Positions 49,797-62,300 of a stretch of 64,000 nt of DNA are shown piece after piece; positions within the stretch are counted from its first letter, which is position 1, and every line of letters begins with the position of its first letter. Source of the stretch: Klebsormidium nitens (Eukaryota; Streptophyta; Klebsormidiophyceae; Klebsormidiales; Klebsormidiaceae); NCBI GenBank assembly GCA_000708835.1, contig DF237102.1, positions 70,044 to 134,043 on the forward strand. Direction: 5' to 3'. The position numbers and the translations under genes are program-made. The notes below the pieces were generated by a model. That model ran no database searches and had not been told where the DNA came from. It worked only from the letters and a program-made list of their open reading frames with translations.

Positions 49797-51415
49797 GAAG
49801 GCGTCTTTGAGACCTGGAATAAATTCATGCTTTGCTGTGTTTGGTCGCCATGAAGTACCTGTTTGGTCAATCATCCGTTTTCCAGAGAATGGAGATCAGC
49901 AGTGATCTGCGGCACGATTCGGACCTAAAATGGGGGATGCTTTCTATCCAGAGATGTTCGCATGCAGCAGATAAAGTCATTCCTGAACCCATATAACCGC
50001 GATTTGATGTCCATCTGGATGTGGTGCAAGGCGATTGTTATGAAGCTTGCAAGTCATTTTTCGTGTTATAGCCATCCGCATGTTGGCCATGTCGCATTGG
50101 TTTTGGGAACTCCCGTTGGTGAAGTCTTTCAATCTCCGCTCCATCATGCATGCGTCAGTGCAAACACAAAAATTCCGCAAGATCCAGGCTTGACAGGCGC
50201 GCAATCGACCATGAAGTGTGTGCGTCGTGAGTAAAACAACACGAATTATATGAACTCGATCCACAACTTTGATGTTGCCTGTGCATGTCTCTGCGCAATT
50301 TGGGTCGCGCCGAGGCGCCTATACGCTTGAGTCTTTAGAAAGAAGCGAACATGAGCCGTTATATATTCGTACAACCATGGGCGCCTGCATGCACATGCAT
50401 GCACCAGACTTCAAAGCATGTCATGCATGTCCATGTGCCGGCAGATCGAGCCAATTCCTTTGGTAGCACGGGATTCGTAATTGCGCCCATTCAATTCGCG
50501 CATTCCTTCAGGAGAGTACCGTACGCAGACATATTGTGCATGACTTCTCATGACGTTAGGAAACTTGAAACTGCATGGTACAAGCCCCAAAACCGGTAGG
50601 CTTCAAATCAGGTTTTAGCGCCGGCCAGTGCATCAATCAGAGCGCGTGCAAGAGGCGGAAGCAGTAAATTAGATACAGATGATGGACGCGATTATGCAAT
50701 GCGATCTGACGGCGGCTTAAGGGTCACAGTCCTAGGTTGGCGTTCGTAATCGAGGTGTCGATTAAATAAAGTTACTGCTCTTTGATGGATCTACGCCTTC
50801 TGTGTCAAGCATGTTGATGGACTTGGACTAAGCAACAAACTCGCGTACTACCTTTCAGTCAACTCAGAATGTCGGTCTAAACCAGGCGGATGCATTTCAG
50901 TCAACTCGGAATGTCGGGCTAATCTAGGCGGATGCAGATTCCAACGAACCTACGAAACGAAACCTTTTCTTGCCAGCCTCCGGTGTCAAACAACCAAACG
51001 CCTCGACCAGCGTCACCCTCCGGACGCTATCCAATCACCCCGCTCTTTCTCGACACGATACACCTCCAGTCGCCATTCCTGAGCTCGGGATCAGCTGCAC
51101 GACAGATTTGCAGGGAATTGTAAGATGAAAGTCATAGAGCAAATATTTGATCCTATGGGAACCAGCAAATTTTCTCAAAGGCTAACTTGGTGCTAGCTTC
51201 TCATCGTGAACTGAGCTCATAAACGGTTGCCCTTCCCCAGACTAGCGTGGTGTGTCATCAGCAGCGAGATGTATTTGCAATTCAAAGATCGGGGAGTGAA
51301 GCAGGTGCAAGATAACAGAATACCTTGTGCGCGAATCCAATTTGTCCAAGATAGACGGCGTCAGACGCAAATCGCGACAAAAGTCTGCAAGAACGGAGTC
51401 ACAGAAAAAGGCGCC
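49797..51415. other. Convergent intergenic region
   Basis: About 1.6 kb between the MSH6 stop and the stop of the minus-strand Roco gene. No convincing gene. It contains a two-unit 42-bp tandem repeat at 50853-50936 (ttcagtcaactc, gaatgtcgg, ggcggatgca). Several atgca-rich words occur near 50.38-50.44 kb. Confidence 0.5.
50853..50936. repeat. Two-unit 42-bp tandem repeat
   Basis: Units 50853-50894 and 50895-50936 differ at only a few positions. Intergenic, downstream of MSH6. Confidence 0.75.
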
Positions 51416-54400
51416 TCACCCGCAACACCACATCCGCCTTCGACCCTGCCCAGCCGCCGGCGAGCCCCGTGCAGGGATCCCTTTGCCCCCGTCTAGGCAC
51501 GCCTGGCACAGCCAGACGGAAGCGTTGCCGCTCCGCGGATCCAGCACGGCCGCCACCGACTTGTCGCCTGTCAGCGAGTCCACGGTTGGCGGAGCCGGAC
51601 GGGCTTTGTCGAAGAACAGCTGTCCTTTCCAGGCCCCCTCCTTGTCGTGCTCCTGCAGGAAGCTCGTCAGCTCGAAAGCTTCGAGCCCCCGCCTGCTCAC
51701 TTGCCGGATGCTCCTGGAGGCCGACAGGGCCCGCTGGACTTTGGCGGGGAGCGCTCCCTCCGCCTGCAAAGGAAAAGAAGTGCCAGCAGGATCAGAAGTG
51801 GAGATTGAACGTACTGGTCGCGCGCAAAGGCGTTCGGGTGGTGCGTTCGGGCAGGGCAAGGGCAGTCAGACTGGTGTCCCGGCCACCAGGTACTTGCATC
51901 AAAGGCTCATCACTCGGATCCGGGCGAGTCGAAGAAGAGAAGATCCATATGGGTGTAAAAAGCTGCCCTTGCCGTTTGAAATCTCAAAGTGATAGCTTCG
52001 TCTCCTGAGGACTCCGGAGGCCAGCATAACGGGGACGGTGCCTGCGAGCCGCCCTTAAGATCGCAAAGTGGAAGCAGTCGCTCTAAGGAAACAACGGTCC
52101 AGGACCTGGCAGAAATATTACTGAGCAATTGCTTTGTGAATAATGAGGCGTAGATGCAGATCTAGACACGGATTTAGACCTACGGCGAGAATGCCCGTGA
52201 CACTATTTCAGAGTGACATTCAGCCTTTAATGGTTGACCGGCCATGTGCTCCAATGAATCAGTTTGCCTTGTGAGCCGTTCGTCTCCAAAGTTTCGTTCC
52301 TGCTGATTTGTTTGCCAGCCTTGCAAGCTCGCTTACCGCGTCGAGCGGTCCCTTGGCCAACTCAACCGCCTTCACCAGCCCGTCCGCCAGCGATTCCGCT
52401 CCAAATGCAGGGGCGACAAGCCTGCTCAACTTGCCCAGCGCGAGCAGGACTCCGAGCGCTGAGGCGAGCCGATTGCCCCACTTCGACTTCCGCCGGATCG
52501 CGTAACCGCTCCCCTGCATAAGGACGTCGATTCGGGCCAACGTCAGGCGGTTTCTGGGCCACTTGTAAGACTGTAAAGCGCGCGGGACGGCAATCGCTGC
52601 CATCTTTGTGAAGAGCTAAACCGCAGATAGTGCAACAGAAAACAAACTTCGTAGAAACTCCGAACGGTCGGTCTGATTGCAAATTTGTTCGACGGCTGAT
52701 TCTTGAACCGTTGTCGCAGCTTAAGGGATATTCTTCTTCGAAGCAGTGATTTGCAATCAGTTCTCAGCTTCTACCAGTACACATGGGCGACTGTCTGCGC
52801 TGCAATATCTTTGGGACGTAGTAGCTCAAATGGAAAAATTAAAAACGAGCAGACTGTCATCTCAGGCTTGACAAGCAGATTGTTAAGTTGCTGCCCTTTG
52901 GCCGCTAGATTTGTGACAGATGTGAATCCGGCCATCTAGAAACGGCAGACGCTTGTTACGCATTGTGTCGAGAATCAGGGAGCCAAAAAATCAAAAGTTG
53001 ATTCTGCTTACTTGCTTGCACCCGGTCCAGTATGCCCTAAGCTATTTGCAGCACAAAGGATTTGCAGGACTCTTTCCAAAGAAACGCCCGCACGAGACAC
53101 CTCACCTGCGGCTCCCCGCACTCCTCACACACGAGGAACAGCCGCGCGTGGTCCTGGAAGAGGCCCCCCATGAGGCGGTTGTAGGCAACGGCGAGGAACT
53201 TCCGCGCCCCAACTTCGACCGCAGAGTCCGCGCTCGAGGCAGCCAAACCGGCATCCACCGCCTCCTTGATCACCGCCCTCATGCCCTCGAGCGCGCGGGC
53301 TTTGTCTAGGCCCTCCCGATGGACGATGAACACCCGCGGCGCGACGTCCGTTTTCGCTGCAACGATCAACGCCCCCAGCGCATGCTGCGCCTGCTCGATC
53401 AGGAGCGGGAACCCCCGTTGCATCTGGTCAATGCGCCGCAACGCAGCTAGCACCTCCTCCTGGCGGAACGCCTCTCTCAGCCGCTCGGGGCTGGGGGCTA
53501 TTTGCGCCCACGGGACGTCGTTGTGAGGGGATGTGCTCGGATTGCCCACACTTTGACAGTCCCCCCGCAGCATGCCGGCATGCCTCCCTTGAACCAACTC
53601 GCCCAGAACCGACGGGGTAAGCCTGAGGAAGTGACCCGGTTGATGCAGAGGACAGACCGCGAGGTACTCTATCCGATGGTCCCCGTGGAATGCCACTCTG
53701 TGGAGGGAGAAGGCGGAGAGCACGATCGAACTGAGCGGTCCCCAAAGGTCTTCGTCCCCACTTCCATCCTGGACCAGTTGAGCCGCTTCCTTCTGCCCCA
53801 CCTTGGCCAGCATGTCGAGACACGACCCGCCGTCCGCATCCCGGCGACTCTCTACCAAGATCGAGACGCTTCGGGGCGCCTCGATAAGCACCCCTCCTTG
53901 CCACTGGTCGGAGGCTTTTGGCGGGAACGCAACGCAGATGCCAGACTGCACAAGGGCCGTCTCGAAGAAACCCGCCGGCAGGCGGCCCCGACTTGTCAGC
54001 CGCCAACCCCGTACCAGGTCCCCCGCTTGTGGAGCCCACTTGGCGGCAACAGCATCTGGCCTCCCCTCCGGCCATCTTCCTGGCAGGTAGTACGTTTGTC
54101 CCCCTCCGCCCAAACTCCCGCTCTCCGGTTTGGGGTATCCGAGCTTCAGAGGCGTGAGAAGACTAAGAAGGTGCCCACTGTTGACTGAACCCCCCCGTGC
54201 TCTCAGCTTGGGCAGCTTTGGGATGGTACTCTCCCGCAAGAGTCCTCGCTCGATGAGATCTTCTAGATCGGAGTCTCCCTTTGCCTCTAGCGTATGACTG
54301 AAAAGGTCGCCTAGGATCCGCGCCACCCATGAGGGCTCCAGAAAAACGACGCCACGCAACCGCGAGTTTTCTGGGAACCTAAGAATGTAGCCAAGGGCAC

Positions 54401-57180
54401 TCATGTAGCCTAACGCCTCACGAAACTCCCGCTCGTCCTGAAAACTGAGCCGCCCCTTAAATTGGAGCCAGAAGCCGTGTAGATCCACTTCTGAAAGGGC
54501 ACCCGCCAAATCCTGTATCCCGCTTTGGGGGTCGGCCTTTTGTAGATCTTCTTGGAGGGCGCTTACAAGAGCGAATAGGTCGATCCAGGTTTGAGGCAAT
54601 CTTCGGAGGAAGCTGCCCGGATCCCCTTCAACCAAACGCACCAGCTCTGTCTCAACCTCTAGCACGCCTAAATATGCAGACGAACTAACTGAGAACGTCT
54701 TGGCCCAAAGCTCAGGAGGCTGCCTCACATAAAGATCCAAGTCAATTTCCGCACGCTCTGCGATTCGAGATAGGTCTTCTGCCAGGGACTTCCGTAGATA
54801 GGCATGTACGGAAGATAACCTTTGCTCCGCTTCGCCTGGCCCCAACTTATCGCACTTCGTACCGACCAAAATATACTTTATCCAGGAGCAACGGCTTGTA
54901 TGGAGTCAAGTCGCTCCTGCAAATAGAAACACGAATTTGAAACTGTAGGCAGAAGAAGCTGCATCAAAAAGATTATGGGAATGATGGTGCCAAGTGAGGC
55001 TGGCGATTCAACAACCAAACATAGGGAGGGCCAAGCTTGCTTTGAAATTCGGGCTGCAACACTTCGCACGCGAAGAAACTGGATAACGGAGTAGTTTGCT
55101 GAAGATATGGAGAAGTACATGTGGTCATGAGCCGGTCAGAGAATGTTTAACGACGTCACTCCAAGAAAGTCGTGGTGCCTTACTAAGAGTTTGGGACTCT
55201 CTTGCCTCTCTCTTGATATAAAGACCGAGGAAAGTTGTGTAGGGGACGCAATGAAGTAGAAGCTCAACAGTGCAAAAAAAAGTTCAACAGTGATTGAAGA
55301 TCTTTAAAAGTCTTTGGCTTTCCAAATCCCTTTCCCTTCAGGTTGCCTTCGAAGCAATTCACAAACCCCAAATCAGGGCTTTGCATCGCCCCCCATCAAG
55401 CAGATTCACGCCCAGCATCAAGCAGATTCAGTCTGTAGATTCTGCATAGTCATTGAAATACAGGAAAGCTTTGGAGATTGGTTGCAGAGTACGATGACAG
55501 GCAGATCCATAAGCTCACCTTGATGGTCGCCTTGGGAGCTCCTTCCTCACTAAGATCAACCACCAGAACGTAGATACAGTGGTCAGCAGTAAAGAAAAGC
55601 CGCTGCATGGCCCCGTACTGCTCCTGCCCAGCACAGTCAAAAACTCTAAATGTGATCGGCGTTTTCGAGACGTCCACTTCTGGTTTCCACTCCCAGAATC
55701 TGACGTCAATGCCAATTGTTGTCTCCGTTCCCTCTGGCACTGGTGCTTTTGTCTTCAAGGCTTTAAACAAGCTGGATTTTCCTACGCCTCCCGGCCCAAC
55801 AAACATAAGCTTTGCCATCGCTCTTGTGTTGCTGTCTCTTGCAGCTTGTTTAAGGAAGCTAAGCACGGCAGCCGGTCCATTTGAGACCACCTCTGCTGGT
55901 GGAAAAAGCAAAGGGTTTCCATCAACAACAAGCTTTTCCAAAGCTTGGTATTGTCCAAACGTCGTTGGCAAGTGACGAAGTTTGTTGGCCTTGAGGTCTA
56001 AATATCTGAGTTCCGTCAACTTGCATAATGCCGAAGCAAGGGTCTCAGCGGCCTCATCGTCAATATCATTCTTAGCCAAGTTGAGGCTGGTAAGACTGCC
56101 AATTGTCCCGATTGCTGGGGCAAGTTCAATTATGGCCTCTTTCTCAAAGCCAACGTCACGCAGTCTAAGGGAGGTGAGACTTGCAATGTTGCTCAACCCC
56201 TTAGCAAGTACTCGGGCCCCTTCAGAGCCTAAAGGTCTGCTAAAGTGTGTTCTGGTGACTTCTAGGGCCAGAAAAGTGAGGCCCTTAGCATTTCCGAGCC
56301 CTGTGGTAAGCTCCTTAATGCTCCCAAGAGTAAGAAACACGTTAAAAAGCCTCAGCTCAAGCGAAAGCAAATTTGGAACCTTAACCAACGCTCTCGCGAG
56401 TGCCTTTACTCCTGGACCTGCGATGTCATTGAGTTCCAAGCTCAGCGAGGTAAGGCATGTCACCTTGCCCAGTGCCCTGGCAAAGGCTTGGGTGTTCTTG
56501 AACCCAATCATGATATTGCCCAGATTCAGTGTTGCTAGTGCTGGTACACAATGCAATGCCCCAACAAGTGCTTCAACCCCCTGCTCCCTGATCCTATCAG
56601 TCGATAAAGTCAGGGAGGTAAGTCCCGTCACAGTCGCAAGTGCTTTAGCAAGAGCCTTGAAACAGTTGGTGTAGTCGGTGTCATAGTGAATATCTTCCTG
56701 GGGTATATCTGACATTACCAGAGTCAGAGACCTCAGCCCTGTCACCTGGCCAACTGCTGTTGCTAGAGCCACTGCACCCACAGGCCCAAAGGCATTGCCG
56801 ACCAATGACAGGGAGGTCAGCCGCAATTTGTTGCTGTTCAACGCCCTGGCCAGCGCGTTGGCACCCTCGTCATTAGATGACACGTTCCTTATTTCCAGTG
56901 ACTCTAGACCATCCAGGAGTTCGACGAGCCGTTGATAGTATGCCAGGTTCATGTCAATATTGACGCTGCCGTCATCCACAGCATCAGATGCTGTGTTCTC
57001 CCTGGTCTTATAAAAAAGTCTCAATACCTGGTCAATCTGTTCTTCAGGGCTCTCCATAATGGTACTCCCTTCCATCTGTTCACATTGCCAGGACTGCATC
57101 CACGGAATGAAAATACGTAAGTTCAGCCGGCAGGTGGAGATTACCTCAGACCTTGACTCAGATGGCCAGCTATCGGACAT
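51416..57180 (-). CDS. Roco family GTPase: LRR-Roc-COR, with an apparent frameshift
   Basis: Exons: 57180 (or 57057) to 55519, 54916-53106, 52615-52337, 51763-51416. The first exon encodes about a dozen NLR/RNase-inhibitor-type leucine-rich repeats (LTSLSLVGNAFGPVGA pattern). A canonical LRR (YLDLKANKLRHLP) follows, then the Roc GTPase: P-loop VGPGGVGKSS, G2 TTIGID, G3 DCAGQEQY. Exon 2 should continue through ERLDSIQAVAPG into IKYILVGTKCDKL (G4, TKCD), then COR-A/COR-B of about 570 residues. However, the two segments are in different frames and need one extra base near 54882-54884. Exons 3 and 4 give a basic, helical C-terminus that ends in paired cysteines (MWCCG). All other junctions are phase 0. 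Roco proteins couple GTP-dependent dimerisation to scaffolding, with LRRs binding a ligand. No kinase domain follows here. The ATG is uncertain: 57180 lies inside a duplicated segment, 57057 does not. Confidence 0.8.
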
Positions 57181-57183
57181 TGT

Positions 57184-57782
57184 CCACCATTGGGGCTTGC
57201 AAGGAGCAACATTTGAAGAACTTTGCAATTCAGTATTTTCAGTAAAGAAGAAAAAAACCTTCTTTTAGGTTCTGATGTAACTCGATGAAAAGCTAGACTT
57301 CAGAGAATGTTGATCTGGTGGAAAGGAAGCATCTTGAGTCTCCAAACCAAAAGTTTACCTTAAATGGGTGACATTCTCAGCATTCACAATAAACGCAATC
57401 TCTTGTATCCGGTGCACTTTCCATGCAGATCCCCCACAAACTAGATCAAAGAATGAACTTGATACCGAAGTGGTTGCTGGCTGACACCATTGGGGCTTGC
57501 AAGGAGCAACATTTAGAGAACTTTGCAATATAGTATCAGAGAAACACTCGTTCTTTGAGCTTCTGATGTAACTCGATGAAGAGCCAGACTTCAGAGAATG
57601 TTGATCTGGTGGAAAGGAAGCATCTTGAGCCTCAAACCAAAAGTGTACCTGAGATGGGTGAAATTCTCAGATTTACTCAATACACGCAATCTCTTGAAAT
57701 GCGGTGCACTTTCCATACGGATCCCCCACAAATAAGATCAAAGAATGAAGGTGCTAGGGGAGCAGTTGCTGGCTGAAAGATT
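57184..57782. repeat. 299-bp direct tandem duplication at the Roco 5' end
   Basis: Copy 1 is about 57184-57482 and copy 2 about 57483-57782. Long blocks are shared, such as caccattggggcttgcaagg, cagagaatgttgatctggtg and gtgcactttccat. Divergence is roughly 10-15 percent with small indels. On the minus strand this is the promoter/leader of the Roco gene; copy 1 abuts the first possible ATG. Regulatory elements in it would therefore be doubled. Confidence 0.85.
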
Positions 57783-59337
57783 AAATTCATGATAGTTGGC
57801 TTTCAAGTTTAGCTAAGAGATTGAAAAACTACAGTTTAATAGATTCAATCAAAGCCCGTCAGAGTGTCCTCTTCTTTGTCGCATCCTCTTCTCAAAACTT
57901 GGAAAACTGTACATTATGACTGGTGAACTAAGGTCGTCTGGCATTGTCCAAGGTACAATGTAGCACATGTAATGCCAAATGATGGTTCCAAACTCTTTCT
58001 TTCGCTGCAGTAACTGAGATGTGCCTCAAAGAAGCAGAGCTAGCACTGTAGCAGCAGCAAACACGCCATTGCCATTGCAAGACCTGGGAACATGCTCACC
58101 TGATGAAGCACCGAGCATCTGGCTCCCCAGAATGTAGACCTGAGCGATGCTAGATGAACAAATAATGGCCTGCTGCCAGCCAGGACCCCCTGCCCAGACC
58201 TGTGTGACACTGACAGTGAACAAGAAGACTGTGAATTCTGAATGAACAAGCTAGACAGTGGCATTTCTCCATGATTGGACTCATGAGCAACACTGAGCCA
58301 TTACTGGCTCTCGGATGACCCTTGTCGACGGCTGAGATTGATCGTCGAAAGTGATTTGCGACGGCGTTTCTGCATACTGTATCGTGGCAACGTAATTGGC
58401 CTGGCCAACGCCTAGGATCGGACTACATGGCATATTGATTGTAATTTGTGACATATTGTTGTTCTTCCAGTTAAGTACAATCCTGGAAGCACATTCTCAG
58501 ATTCTGTGCCAAGCATGAGATTTCCATTGTACCGTCCTAATAGTAATGGAAAGAGTTTGCACATGCAGATGGCCCCTGGAATTACGCACAATTACGGTAT
58601 GCATGTTCCTTTTCCCCCGTACATCCGTATAGCCTTCGCCAGACAACAAGAACGCTTTGGGAACGATGAGTCCGGCACGACAGTTGGGTACCTTTGTGGC
58701 GTGTTCATGGGCAAGAACAATGCGCGTGACCTAACAAGTCTGCACTTTCTGCATATACAATAGAAACTTGCCGCGAAATTACGATACAAGGGAGTCATGA
58801 TGCTGATTACGTCCAAGTGGGTCTGAGAGCAACAAGCTGAGCGAACAAAAATCTTGCAAGGGCGAGGTTGAATGCAACAAGATGCCAATACCCTCACGTC
58901 TTACATTGACAACAATACGATTGACGGCAATACCATTGACAACAATACCATTCACGGCTCTGCACCAGGTCTAGTTTGCTATTTGGAGCCAACGTCAATG
59001 TCAATGGTTTCCCACGTTCTCTGAGTTGCAAGCACCAGCCGCAAAGAAACCAGAGTCGGCTAGTCCATTCAGTATGTGCTATAGTTCAAATAAATCCTCA
59101 GTATTCAAGCGCTCTTATCTATCTTGAGCGGAGAGCACGCCGTCGGTGTACATGGAAAACATCTGTGTTTCTACAAAGACCTGCACGGTTACAAGACGCA
59201 CTTGCTTCTTGCTGAATCTTTTCCCCCACTCTTACTTCTCCTGCTTCGGCCCCAACTAATGTCAGTCCTAAAACAGTTCAGGCTTCAAAAGCAATGACGC
59301 AACTTGCCAGCTTGCAACAAAAATTGCCCTCTTCCCC
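57783..59337. other. Intergenic region between Roco promoter and DENN 3' end
   Basis: About 1.55 kb. No gene with coding character was found. A small repeat at 58903-58955 has three units built on (c)cattgacaacaatac. Confidence 0.5.
58903..58955. repeat. Short tandem repeat
   Basis: Three imperfect units of about 18 bp: attgacaacaatacgattgacggcaataccattgacaacaatacca-type sequence. Intergenic. Confidence 0.65.
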
Positions 59338-62300
59338 TTACCAAACAATGACAGAAGGACTTGGCTTGCTGCCATAATTCGCGAACCAATCTTCTTCTTG
59401 GTCATTCCAATCTGCTGTTGCAGCCTGAAAGCAGTTTCCGGCCGGCAAGAGCAAGAAAAATGGAAATCTTACCCCTTTAACCTTGCAGAAACGCGGGTCT
59501 AGGAAAACAGGTCCAATCAAGAGAAGGCGAAACCGCCAAAGAGCACGTTCCTCACCTTGATGAACGGCCGGTCCTTGTGCGAAAACGAGTCTATGAAGCT
59601 GTCCTTGAGGAGAAGTGACACTCGGTCGCCCGACGCGCCCACGTCCGTAATCGTGTGCGCGCGCAGGTCGCTGCACAACGACTCCAAATACCCGCGCAAC
59701 ACGGCCAAAAAACCTTCCACGGCTTTGGCCTGCGGCAAGGAAAAATGGATTAACCGGCTGGCATTTAGTTACTTGTTTATTGCCTTGATGTACTGGTTTT
59801 TGTGTCTCTGAGACTTCCCGAATGCTTCTGTTTCGTTTCCAATGATTCCGGATACCCACTCAACACGGCCAAGAAACTTTCTACAGCTTTGGTGTGCAAC
59901 ACGTTGGGTTATCTGTCCGAGGACCAAGTCGTTGACTTAAGCGTACATTTCTTCATTACTGGGTTTTCCGAGGGATCCTCCTACCTGCTAATCAAGTACG
60001 CATGAAGCTATTTTCATGAAAGCAGAGCAGGTCTTAAGAAAAGAGCAAGCCCCAGGACTAATGTAAGGCCAGCAACACGCTTGACACCTACATGCAGAGT
60101 GCTTGTCCCCACAAGCTTTCCATCCGAGGCAACCAGAGAAACCCTTTCCGATCTTACGGGAAGCTCTTCCTCCAGGGACTCATGCTTAAAGCATTGGCAA
60201 AGTAATAAAAAGAAATCAGACGCCTTGCCTTCACTTGGCGACCTGCTTGAAAAGAAAATCTACCTGAGCCTCAGTGGTCTTGAATGCGGGGCGGCGCCTC
60301 GACTCCCCCGCCGTCGCGGCGAGCTTTGCATGGAAGGGTTCCAAGGCAGCTGCTAGCTGCTTGGCCTTCGGGATGGGGGGGACCGTGCTGGTCATCTTTA
60401 CCTGCAGCAATGCAGGGGGGAAAAGTCCAGAAACTGTTCAAAGGGACAACAAAGTGACGAGCAACGCTTGACGGTGGGACGATGCTCAGAACCTGTAAGA
60501 CGAGCCAGGCCTTTCAGGGGCAAATGCTCCGGATATGCGGATCTCGTCTTTTTTCATCGAACTGCTTTTAAAGTGCGAGACGAAATGCTCACAACCGACA
60601 TGTGGGGAACCGTTCAAATGGACGAAGCGGTGGCGGATCGACTGCAAATGCTCAAGACTTGTGACGTCAGACTCTGAACCTGATTATAGATGAAGCCGGA
60701 CAGCGCCTGAGACTCTCCTTCTTTTCGAGGTTGTGAAAAAGAAATGAGCACAAAGCAAGGCCATGAACAAACCAGATGTTTGTGAAATCAGGAGAAAGGA
60801 GCCAGATGGGCACCGTTTATGCGTGTTGCTTTACATTGAACCTGTCGATTTTGAGCCCTTTTGAAGCAGAGAAGGCAAGCGAGAGTTGTCACAGCCCTTA
60901 CGCAGACATTGAAGCATTGGATGTAGATCCTTAGAATCATTCATGCGCCGAGACTCGGATGAGGGTGACCAGATAGCAGAAAGGATGCTCAAAGACCTAG
61001 CCCTATGTTCGGTCGCCGATTTGAGAAGGACGTCCGATAAAAATACAGCCAAAGTCTTGCATTCGGGTAACGATCGGTTGCTGAAGAAGACTTACCTTGT
61101 TTTTATATACATTGACTCGGATCAGTGGCGCAATCTTAGACCGCACCTCGGCCGTCTTGTGCTGCAAACCAATCTGCGAAGACATTCCAGAATACATCAA
61201 AGCGAGTACTGAGTGTAACGAAGTTTCCAATCGCCGGCACGTTTGCGTGTTGGAAAAAGGCTTAGCGACTAAGAAATCTGTGCTGTAATCCCGCAACGTC
61301 AGCTGCAGTGAGTAAAACGATGAGACACACCCACTCCCTTATTCTAGGCTCCATTGCTGCGAGTAACGTCACCACATACAGAGGATACATTGTACCATAT
61401 AATCCACCCTCTAATCAAATCAAGATGCTCTGCTTTGATCGGGTACCCTGAATTCCCAGAAAGAGGCTTGTCAAGCCATCCGGCATCCCCAGGAGTTTTT
61501 GCCTCTATGAACCCTCAGTTCATTAGAAGCTACAAATTAGGCAGTTCTCGGCAATCAGAAAAGAGTTTTCCACCCGTAGGTTATGCGCCAACACAGAAGG
61601 TGCCTGGTTTTCCTGCCTCTTGTAACCGGTCCAGTACAGCCAAGACTTTGCTCGAGCTGACAACTGTAAGAGGTATTGTCTTCGCTACCCGTCGTCGAAA
61701 GAAATCTTTTGTATCTGACCTGAACGACTCACATGAGCCCAAATCTTCAACAGGAAGACGAGTGACAAGTGGGTGCAGAAAAGCGGTACGACTGGATTTG
61801 CGCCCGGAATTTCAGTCCAAGCGACTACTTAAGCCTCACTCACCAGGAAGGGGACGGGGGCCTCGAGGAAGACTAGGAGGTCCGCGGGGAGCACGGGCAA
61901 CAGGAGGCACTGCCACATGAAGGGCCGCAGCAGTGGGACGATGGACAATACGATGGCCGATAGAACGCCCTGGGAAAAGGTATTCAACGTTAGAGATGTG
62001 GGGATGGGGTCTTCAGGTTTTTTCCAATTAAGAGCTGGAAATTGGAGAATGAGGACTCGGCGAGAAACACTAGCTGCAGAAAGCGCTGCAACTTAAAGGG
62101 CCGCAGAAGAGGGAATCTTATGCAACTTTCGTCGCCGCAGCACTGCAGCGACGGGCAAAGGACTAAAAACGTCCAGATGTTTCTGTTTGAAAGTATGGCC
62201 ACGATCCAGCGAGAAAAAAAAACTTGACATGTCGTGCAAAACATGTCACTGGCGAGATGAGACACAAGAGAGCGTACTCGAACGAACCAACCTGTTGGAA

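Noticed and set aside
53502-54188. 228-codon plus-strand open frame
   Set aside because: Antisense to the COR-domain exon, which has clear family features on the minus strand.
55982-56674. 230-codon plus-strand open frame
   Set aside because: Antisense shadow of the leucine-rich repeat exon of the Roco gene.
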